This document shows, piece after piece, positions 1 to 5,299 of a stretch of 8,581 nt of DNA (the first letter of the stretch is position 1; each line of letters opens with the position of its first letter). Position numbers and translations under genes: made by a program. The DNA comes from Bacillota bacterium. Lineage in GTDB: Bacteria; Bacillota; Clostridia; Christensenellales; Borkfalkiaceae. Location: NCBI GenBank assembly GCA_003343805.1, contig QAKM01000078.1, positions 1-8,581 on the forward strand, written 5' to 3'. Below the pieces are notes generated by a model. The model worked only from the letters and a program-made list of their open reading frames with translations. It ran no database searches and was not told the DNA's origin.

Positions 1-423
1 GTCAACGGGCTCACGGGCGCCGTCACCATCGACAAATTCGATCTCGGCCTCCCGCAGGTCGCGCTCACGGGCTCCTACAACGACCTTGAGGATCTGCCGG
101 CGGCTGCCGCGGTCACATCGGTCAACGGCCTCACGGGCGCCGTCACCATCGACAAGTTCGATCTCGGCCTCCCGCAGGTCGCGCTCACGGGCTCCTACAA
201 CGATCTTGAAGATCTGCCGGCGGCTGCCGCCGTGACATCGGTCAACGGGCTCACGGGCGCCGTCACCATCGACAAGTTCGATTTAGGCCTCCCGCAGGTC
301 GCCCTCACGGGTTCCTACAACGACCTTCTTGATAAGCCGACCTCCACGGGCGGAGGCGGTGCGGTCACGTCGGTCAACGGCCTGACGGGTGCCGTCACCA
401 TCGACAAATTCGACCTCGGCCTG
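1..423 (+). repeat. Tandem in-frame repeat array of the tail fibre (three long copies plus a partial fourth)
   Basis: Copies are 1-120 (40 codons), 121-240 (40 codons), 241-372 (44 codons) and a partial one at 373-423 (17 codons, VNGLTGAVTIDKFDLGL). Copies 1 and 2 differ at six bases (offsets 9, 36, 84, 90, 111 and 114), all third codon positions, and encode identical peptides. Copy 3 has the same first 33 residues as copies 1 and 2, then diverges to LDKPTS followed by a four-glycine linker before AVTS. The array continues beyond the left edge, so the total copy number is unknown. Confidence 0.95.
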
Positions 424-726
424 GGAGCCGTCGAAAACGCGCGCCAGATGCCTCTCGGGGACTCGGTGCGCTTCGGGGCGAACTTCAACTCGCTCGACGA
501 CACGGGCTGCTACTATGTGCAGGGGACGGCCGATCTTCCCTGCACCAACGGGCCGACGTCCTCCTCCAATTCGCTTTCCAACTGCCGTTGGTTCCTCATG
601 ACTTTCTCACACAACGACGCCGGGCAGTACGTCACGCAGGTCGCCTTCTCGCTGATGAGCGACTGCGCCGTCCGCATCCGCAACAAGGCGGGGTCCTCGT
701 GGGGGAGCTGGAAAACGGTCATCTGA
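1..726 (+). CDS. Phage-type tail fibre protein, C-terminal part (5' end outside window)
   Basis: The frame is open from base 1 to a TGA at 724-726, giving 241 visible residues; the start lies upstream. Residues 1-141 are tandem repeats built from two motifs common in tail fibres of phages and phage-like particles, VNGLTGAVTI and TGSYNDL-x-D-x-P. The sequence then passes through LGLGAVENA, which resembles the usual LGLGNVDNT joint of such fibres. Residues about 161-241 (FNSLDDTGCYY ... VRIRNKAGSSWGSWKTVI) look like a pyocin-knob type C-terminal domain: an N-L-x-x-x-G start, a central beta region and a W-x-x-W-K end. Such tips usually contact the host surface. An ATG in frame at 232 lies inside a repeat and is not a credible start. 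The visible part has no transmembrane segment. The gene may belong to a prophage, a tailocin or a contractile injection system; the window cannot decide which. Confidence 0.82.
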   Translation, partial: VNGLTGAVTIDKFDLGLPQVALTGSYNDLEDLPAAAAVTSVNGLTGAVTIDKFDLGLPQVALTGSYNDLEDLPAAAAVTSVNGLTGAVTIDKFDLGLPQVALTGSYNDLLDKPTSTGGGGAVTSVNGLTGAVTIDKFDLGLGAVENARQMPLGDSVRFGANFNSLDDTGCYYVQGTADLPCTNGPTSSSNSLSNCRWFLMTFSHNDAGQYVTQVAFSLMSDCAVRIRNKAGSSWGSWKTVI

Positions 727-744
727 CGATCATCCTCTGCCTGC

Positions 745-775
745 GCGGTGCGGCATCCGGGTAAAGCCGCGCCGC
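745..775 (+). other. GC-rich hairpin downstream of the tail fibre gene
   Basis: Arms 745-754 and 766-775 pair over ten positions (nine Watson-Crick plus one U-G in RNA) around an 11-nt loop, 18 nt after the tail-fibre stop. No T-tract follows, so it is not a classical intrinsic terminator by itself. It may stabilise the 3' end of the transcript or add to the terminator at 788-817. Confidence 0.45.
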
Positions 776-787
776 GGCGGGCAAATG

Positions 788-817
788 AAAAGAGCACGGA
801 ACATTCCGTGCTCTTTT
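788..817. terminator. Bidirectional intrinsic terminator between converging tail fibre and hydA
   Basis: Arms AAAAGAGCACGGAA (788-801) and TTCCGTGCTCTTTT (804-817) are perfectly complementary; in practice this is a 12-13 bp stem with a small loop. The A-rich left edge and T-rich right edge give a U-tract in both directions, with a further T5 at 821-825 on the plus strand. It lies 61 nt after the tail-fibre stop and 21 nt after the hydA stop on the other strand. Confidence 0.85.
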
Positions 818-838
818 GCTGTTTTTGTGAGCCCCGCC

Positions 839-2566
839 TCAAATGCGCTTGTCTGCGTGGTAGGTGGTATGCAGGATCTCGTGCGCCTTGTGGCTGTTGG
901 GGAAGCCGAAGTAGTCGTTGTAGATGACGTCCATCACGGGCGAATCCGAACTGCGGCGCAGCTCGTTCTTGGTGTCCGAGGTATAGAGCGCCTTGGCACG
1001 CGACTCCTTGAGCTCCGTGTTGTTGCGGACGCTGTCCGAAAGGGTGGGCTGACCGCCGCCGTTGACGCAGCCGCCGGGGCAGGCCATGATCTCGATGAAG
1101 TCGTACTTCTTCTCGCCCGACTCGATCTGCCGGATGATGGTCTCGGCGTTTGCAAGGCCGCTCGCCACCGCCACGCGGATGGTGTTGCCCGCCACGAGGT
1201 AGGTCGCCTCCTTGATGGGGTTGGTGCCGCGCACCGCGAAGAAGTCGAGCACTTCAAAGCTGCCGTCCATCATGTGCGCCGCCGTGCGGAGGGCCGCCTC
1301 CATGACGCCGCCCGTCGCGCCGAAGATGGCGCCGCCGCCCGTTGCCGTTGCGAAGGGATTGTCAAATTCCTCATCGGGAAGTTCGGTGAACTTGATGCCC
1401 GCCGTCTTGATCATGCGCGCCAATTCGCGCGTGGTGATGGCTGCATCCACGTCGTCCTTCATCTCCTCGCGCGTGCACTCATACTTCTTGGCGGTGCAGG
1501 GGATGACGCTGACGACATACAGATTCTTGGGATCGATGCCGTTCTTCTCGCACCAATAGCTCTTTAAGAGCGCGCCGAACATCTGCTGGGGCGACTTGCA
1601 GGAGGAGAGGTGGGGGATCATCTCGGGATGGCGCTGCTCGACGAACTTGATCCACGCGGGGCAGCACGAGGTGAACATGGGCATGGGCTTGCCCGTCTTG
1701 ATGCGGTTGATGAGCTCGCTCGCCTCCTCCATGATGGTGAGGTCGGCGGTCACATCCATGTTAAAGACGTGCTCGGGGCCGAGGCGGCGGATGGCTGCCA
1801 CCATCTTGCCCTCGACGTTGGTGCCGACGGGCATATCGAACGCCTCGCCCAGCGTCGCGCGGACGGAGGGAGCCGTGAAGAACACGACCTGCTTGGTGGG
1901 GTCGGAGAGCGCCTTCCAGACGTTCTCGATGGTGGAGTTTTCCGAGAGGGCGCCGACGGGGCAGGCGACGATGCACTGGCCACAGCCCACGCAGACGGAC
2001 TCGGAAAGGGGCATATCGAACGCCGAACCGATGTGAACGTGGAAGCCTCTGCCGATGGGGCCGATGGCGTTGACGTTCTGCTTGCGGCAGGCGGCGACGC
2101 AGCGCATACAGTTGATGCACTTGTCGTTGTCGCGCACGACATAAGGGGTGGAGGTATCGATGGGGAGCACGAAGTCCTCGCCTTTGAAGCGGTCCTCATC
2201 GACGCTGTAACCCAAAGAGAGCTTCTGCAGCTCGCAGTTGTGGTTGCGCTCGCAGGAGAGGCACTTCTTCTTGTGCTTGCTCAGGATGAGTTCGAGCGTC
2301 ATCTTGCGGCTCTGGCGGCACTTTTCGGTGTTGGTGCGCACCTCCATACCTTCGGAGACGGGATAGACGCAGGCGGCGACGAGGCCTCGCGCGCCCGTTG
2401 CCTCGACGAGGCACATACGGCAGGAGCCCACGCAGCTTACATCCTTGAGGTAGCAGAGAGTGGGGATCTCGATGTGTGCCTTGCGTGCGGCCTCGAGGAT
2501 GGTCGTTCCCTCGGGCACGGAGACGGAAATGTTATTGATCTTTAAATTTACCATTTTAGCTTGCAT
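839..2566 (-). CDS. hydA: [FeFe]-hydrogenase catalytic subunit HydA (NAD-linked, HydABC/Hnd type)
   Basis: This 575-residue protein reduces protons to H2 (or oxidises H2) at the H-cluster and is the catalytic subunit of the cytoplasmic HydABC complex. Domains in order: a [2Fe-2S] ferredoxin fold (C38, C49, C52, C66); a His-Cys3 [4Fe-4S] site (H98, C102, C105, C111); two [4Fe-4S] sites (C150/153/156/160 and C192/195/198/202); and the H-cluster domain. H-cluster motifs are TSCCPAW (299-305; C301 would be the proton-relay Cys, C302 a ligand), IPCTAKKYE (355-363; ligand C357) and MACPGGCVNGGGQP (494-507; ligands C496, C500). A short C-terminal region with SHKAHEILH follows, as is usual in this family. 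All expected ligands are present and the length is normal. The P2 motif has Ile where most characterised enzymes have Met. I chose ATG 2566 because GAGGTG lies just upstream; GTG 2578 in frame and ATG 2554 are alternatives. The gene follows hydB by 8 nt. The maturases HydE, HydF and HydG are not in the window. Confidence 0.96.
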   Translation of the reverse strand: MQAKMVNLKINNISVSVPEGTTILEAARKAHIEIPTLCYLKDVSCVGSCRMCLVEATGARGLVAACVYPVSEGMEVRTNTEKCRQSRKMTLELILSKHKKKCLSCERNHNCELQKLSLGYSVDEDRFKGEDFVLPIDTSTPYVVRDNDKCINCMRCVAACRKQNVNAIGPIGRGFHVHIGSAFDMPLSESVCVGCGQCIVACPVGALSENSTIENVWKALSDPTKQVVFFTAPSVRATLGEAFDMPVGTNVEGKMVAAIRRLGPEHVFNMDVTADLTIMEEASELINRIKTGKPMPMFTSCCPAWIKFVEQRHPEMIPHLSSCKSPQQMFGALLKSYWCEKNGIDPKNLYVVSVIPCTAKKYECTREEMKDDVDAAITTRELARMIKTAGIKFTELPDEEFDNPFATATGGGAIFGATGGVMEAALRTAAHMMDGSFEVLDFFAVRGTNPIKEATYLVAGNTIRVAVASGLANAETIIRQIESGEKKYDFIEIMACPGGCVNGGGQPTLSDSVRNNTELKESRAKALYTSDTKNELRRSSDSPVMDVIYNDYFGFPNSHKAHEILHTTYHADKRI

Positions 2567-2570
2567 CTTG

Positions 2571-2576
2571 CACCTC
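2571..2576 (-). promoter_or_regulatory. Ribosome binding site of hydA, overlapping the hydB stop codon
   Basis: On the minus strand GAGGTG (2576-2571) lies 4 nt before ATG 2566 and overlaps the TGA of hydB (2577-2575). This supports start 2566 over ATG 2554, which would be 16 nt away, and suggests translational coupling between hydB and hydA. Confidence 0.6.
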
Positions 2577-4485
2577 ACTTTCTCACGATGGCGCCGAACT
2601 TACAGTTGGCCATGCACAGCCCGCACTTGACGCACTTGGCGGTATCGATGACGTGCGGCTGCTTGACGGAGCCCGTGATCGCCTTGACGGGGCAGTTGCG
2701 CGCGCACAGCGTGCAGCCCTTGCACTTCTCGGGGATGACGTAGTAGGTCATCAGCGCCTTGCACACGCCCGCCGCACACCGCTTCTCGTTGATGTGTTCC
2801 TCGTACTCGCTGCGGAAGTAGCGGAGCGTCGAAAGGACGGGGTTGGGCGCGCTCTGGCCGAGGGCGCAGAGGGAGGACTGCTTCATGTGCGAGGCAAGTT
2901 CTTCGATCTTGTCGAGGTCCTCGGGCTCGCCCTTGCCCTCCGTGATCTTGGTGAGGAGCTGCAGAAGGCGCTTGGTGCCGATGCGGCAGGGGGTGCACTT
3001 GCCGCAGCTCTCGTCCGCGGTAAATTCGAGGTAGAACTTCGCGATATCCACCATGCAGGTGTCCTCATCGAGGATGATCATACCGCCGCTGCCCATCATG
3101 GAGCCGATGGCGAGCAGGGAATCGTAGTCGATGGGGGTGTCGATGCACTCTGCGGGAATGCAGCCGCCCGAAGGACCGCCCGTCTGGGCCGCCTTGAACT
3201 TCTTGCCGCCGGGGATGCCTCCGCCGATCTCTTCGACGATCTCGCGGAGCGTCGTGCCCATGGGCACTTCCACCAGGCCGACGTTGGTGATCTTGCCGCC
3301 GAGCGCGAACACCTTGGTGCCGGGCGAGGTCTCCGTCCCGATGGAGGAGAACCACTTGGCACCCTTCAGAATGATGGGGTTGACGTTCGCCCACGTCTCG
3401 ACGTTATTGAGGATGGTGGGCTTTCCGAAGAGGCCCTTGACGGCGGGGAAGGGAGGACGGGGGCGGGGTTCGCCGCGGTGTCCCTCGATGCTCGTCATGA
3501 GCGCCGTCTCCTCGCCGCAGACGAATGCGCCCGCGCCGAGACGGATCTCGATGTCAAAGTCAAAGCCGAGGCCTAAGATGTTCTTGCCGAGGAGGCCGTA
3601 TTCGTGCGCCTGATCGATGGCGATGCGAAGGCGCTGGACGGCGACGGGGTATTCCGCACGCACATAGATGTAGCCCTGGTGCGCGCCGATGGCATAGCCC
3701 GCGATGGTCATGGCTTCGAGCACGCAGTGGGGGTCGCCTTCGAGGACGGAACGGTCCATGAACGCGCCGGGGTCGCCCTCGTCGGCGTTGCAGCAGACGT
3801 ACTTGATGTCGCCCTGCGAGGCCTTGGCAAACGCCCACTTTCTGCCGGTGGGGAAGCCCGCGCCGCCCCTGCCGCGCAGGCCGGAGGCGAGCATTTCGTT
3901 GATGACGTCGTCGGGCGTCATGGAGGTGAGGACCTTTTCGAGTGCGGCATAGTCGCCCGCTGCAATGGCTTCTTCGATGTCCTCCGCCGCAATGAGGCCG
4001 CAGTTGCGGAGGGCGATACGCATCTGCTTCTTATAGAAGGGCGTCTCGCCGAAGGGGATGATGCTGCCGTCCTCGTGCACGGTGCCCTGATAGAGGAGCT
4101 CCTTGACGATGTGTCCGCCTTTTACAAGGTGCTGTTCGACGACGGTCTTGGCGTGCTCGGGCGTCATCTGGGCATAGAAGGCGCCCTCGGGATAGACGAT
4201 CATGATGGGGCCGAGGGCGCAGAGGCCGAAGCAGCCCGTCTTGACGACGATGACGTCGTCGATGTGGTTCTCTTTGAGGGAGGTCTCGAGCTGCTCGATG
4301 ACCTTCATCGAGTGCGAGGAGGTGCAGCCCGTACCGCCGCAGACGAGCACCTGCTTGCGGTACTTCGTATGCTCTGCGATCTTTTCCGCCTGTTCCTGTA
4401 CGGCGCGGCGGATGGCGATGAGGTCGTGCTTGCGCGCGCGGATCTCATCGAGCTGCGCGGTGGTGATATGCTCGTGCTTGCTCAT
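2575..4485 (-). CDS. hydB: NADH/flavin subunit of [FeFe]-hydrogenase, HydB (NuoF-like)
   Basis: This 636-residue protein binds FMN and NAD(H) and passes electrons between NADH, iron-sulphur clusters and HydA. It has the HydB/HndC architecture. A thioredoxin-like [2Fe-2S] domain comes first (about 45-125; C49, C54, C85, C89). The NuoF core follows, with a glycine-rich GLRGRGGAGFPTG (202-214), NADEGDPGAF (233-242) and GAGAFVCGEETALM (317-330) for FMN and NADH. An SLBB-like stretch lies near 385-450, then the N3-type [4Fe-4S] site (C494, C497, C500, C540). The C-terminus is a two-cluster ferredoxin domain (C588/591/594/598 and C618/621/624/628). An extra pair, C570-x4-C575, precedes the ferredoxin part; related HydB structures have a metal site in this area, but that is recollection rather than proof. 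The start codon overlaps the hydC stop (ATGA), with AAGGAGG upstream. The ferredoxin tail and partner genes separate it from a complex I NuoF. Confidence 0.96.
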   Translation of the reverse strand: MSKHEHITTAQLDEIRARKHDLIAIRRAVQEQAEKIAEHTKYRKQVLVCGGTGCTSSHSMKVIEQLETSLKENHIDDVIVVKTGCFGLCALGPIMIVYPEGAFYAQMTPEHAKTVVEQHLVKGGHIVKELLYQGTVHEDGSIIPFGETPFYKKQMRIALRNCGLIAAEDIEEAIAAGDYAALEKVLTSMTPDDVINEMLASGLRGRGGAGFPTGRKWAFAKASQGDIKYVCCNADEGDPGAFMDRSVLEGDPHCVLEAMTIAGYAIGAHQGYIYVRAEYPVAVQRLRIAIDQAHEYGLLGKNILGLGFDFDIEIRLGAGAFVCGEETALMTSIEGHRGEPRPRPPFPAVKGLFGKPTILNNVETWANVNPIILKGAKWFSSIGTETSPGTKVFALGGKITNVGLVEVPMGTTLREIVEEIGGGIPGGKKFKAAQTGGPSGGCIPAECIDTPIDYDSLLAIGSMMGSGGMIILDEDTCMVDIAKFYLEFTADESCGKCTPCRIGTKRLLQLLTKITEGKGEPEDLDKIEELASHMKQSSLCALGQSAPNPVLSTLRYFRSEYEEHINEKRCAAGVCKALMTYYVIPEKCKGCTLCARNCPVKAITGSVKQPHVIDTAKCVKCGLCMANCKFGAIVRK

Positions 4486-4979
4486 ACGTTTTCCTCCTTG
4501 CGGTATTTGTCGAGGATGTCCTTCACCGATTCGGGTGTGAGCTTACCGTACACCTCGTCGCCGATCATCATGACGGGCGCGAGGCCGCACGCGCCGACGC
4601 ACCGGCAGCTGTCCACCGAGAAGAGCCCGTCCTCGGTGCATTCGCCGCACTTGATGCCGAGCTCTGTTTCGATCTCCGAAAGGATCTTGTCCGATCCCTT
4701 CACATAGCACGCAGTTCCCAGGCATACACTGATGCGGTGCTTGCCCTTGGGTTTGAGCGAGAACTGCGAGTAGAACGTGACGACGCCGTACACTTCGGAG
4801 AGCGAGATCCCCAAACCTTCCGCGATCGTCTTCTGAACGCTCATGGGCAGGAACCCGTAGATCCCCTGTGCCTCCTGCAGGATGTGCATCAGGCAGCCCG
4901 GCGTGCTCTTGGACTCCTCGATGACGGCCTTCAGCTTTTCGGCCTGTTCGGGCGTTCCGCACGCTTCACAATTTTCCAT
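4482..4979 (-). CDS. hydC: [2Fe-2S] subunit of [FeFe]-hydrogenase, HydC (NuoE-like)
   Basis: This 165-residue NuoE/HndA-family protein is the small electron-transfer subunit of the hydrogenase and docks on the HydB flavin subunit. A helical N-terminal region (about 10-70, containing GIYGFLP and GVVTFYSQF) precedes a thioredoxin-like domain. That domain carries the [2Fe-2S] ligands C86 and C91 (CLGTAC) and C127 and C131 (CVGAC). C125 lies next to the site but is not part of the standard ligand set. It is the first gene of the operon. ATG 4979 follows AGGAGG with a 5-nt spacer, and the TGA stop (4484-4482) overlaps the hydB ATG. Length and motif spacing are ordinary for the family. A complex I NuoE is less likely because the next two genes are HydB and HydA rather than NuoG and membrane subunits. 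Confidence 0.95.
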   Translation of the reverse strand: MENCEACGTPEQAEKLKAVIEESKSTPGCLMHILQEAQGIYGFLPMSVQKTIAEGLGISLSEVYGVVTFYSQFSLKPKGKHRISVCLGTACYVKGSDKILSEIETELGIKCGECTEDGLFSVDSCRCVGACGLAPVMMIGDEVYGKLTPESVKDILDKYRKEENV

Positions 4980-5002
4980 CCGTTACCTCCTGAAAGCGCC
5001 TC

Positions 5003-5023
5003 TTTTGACACCGTTCGACAAAA
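5003..5023. promoter_or_regulatory. Imperfect palindrome in the hydCBA leader, candidate operator
   Basis: The 21-bp stretch has arms TTTTG-A-C and G-A-CAAAA that pair at six of seven positions around a 7-bp centre. It lies in the predicted hyd leader, between the transcription start near 5046 and the hydC ribosome binding site. TTG...CAA arms recall redox-sensing Rex operators, but the inner half-site and the 17-bp TTG-to-CAA span differ from the usual 18-bp Rex site. Confidence 0.25.
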
Positions 5024-5052
5024 AAGGGGCAAAATAGCGCATAATTACATAC

Positions 5053-5081
5053 ATTATAGCATACAGAAAAGAATATTTCAA
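5053..5081 (-). promoter_or_regulatory. Sigma-A promoter of the hydCBA operon
   Basis: On the minus strand, -35 TTGAAA (5081-5076), a 17-nt spacer and -10 TATAAT (5058-5053). The spacer ends in TGC, giving an extended -10 (TGnTATAAT). The expected start is near 5046, leaving a leader of about 66 nt before hydC. No other promoter-like element was seen within the operon, whose genes overlap or nearly touch. Confidence 0.82.
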
Positions 5082-5204
5082 GGACTTCCGAAAAATTCCC
5101 GCCGAAATTTTGAAAAAAGCGCCCGGCGGCGGGGGAGCGTAAAACAGAGCAGTCTTTTGCGCAAAAAAGCAGAGAAAAAAATTGCGATACCTAAGAATTT
5201 TGCA
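5082..5204. other. Intergenic core between divergent hyd and glgP promoters
   Basis: This is the middle of the 320-bp gene-free stretch 4980-5299. It is A-rich with a short GC island near 5119-5139 and holds one perfect 12-bp palindrome, TTTTGCGCAAAA (5155-5166), 38 bp upstream of the glgP -35 box. I see no coding signal or RNA gene here; the short frames that cross it have no ribosome binding site and no recognisable content. Confidence 0.5.
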
Positions 5205-5233
5205 TTGACTTTTGCAACGTGTTTGTGTAGAAT
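5205..5233 (+). promoter_or_regulatory. Sigma-A promoter of glgP
   Basis: -35 TTGACT (5205-5210), 17-nt spacer, -10 TAGAAT (5228-5233). The expected start is near 5240, giving a leader of about 60 nt. The surrounding GCATTGACTTT also occurs at the promoter near 8546. Confidence 0.78.
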
Positions 5234-5262
5234 AAAAAAGTCAGCCAAAACACATTCATACA

Positions 5263-5276
5263 AATGCGTGCGCATT
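5263..5276. repeat. Perfect inverted repeat in the glgP leader
   Basis: AATGCG-TG-CGCATT is a perfect 14-bp palindrome, about 25 bp downstream of the predicted start and 24 bp before the glgP ATG. It could be an operator or a small RNA hairpin, or be incidental. Confidence 0.4.
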
Positions 5277-5299
5277 CTGCACGGCATAAAGAGGACAAC

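Noticed and set aside
1..372. CRISPR array suspected from regular repeats
   Set aside because: The repeats are 120-132 bp, contiguous, in frame and protein-coding, with no unique spacers.
785..1567. Long plus-strand open frame opposite hydA (and similar ones at 1610-2545, 2653-3576 and 3604-4707)
   Set aside because: These are antisense shadows of GC-rich hydA and hydB; their composition is low-complexity Ala/Val/Asp and they lie wholly within genes with clear iron-sulphur motifs.
5209..5227. Possible catabolite-responsive (cre) site in the glgP promoter
   Set aside because: TGCAACGTG lacks one base of the TGnAAnCG spacing and the right half does not match.
5264..5299. Longer N-terminus for glgP from the ATG at 5264
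   Set aside because: That start is inside the leader palindrome without a ribosome binding site; the 12 extra residues are unlike family N-termini, whereas ATG 5300 has GAGG at the right distance.
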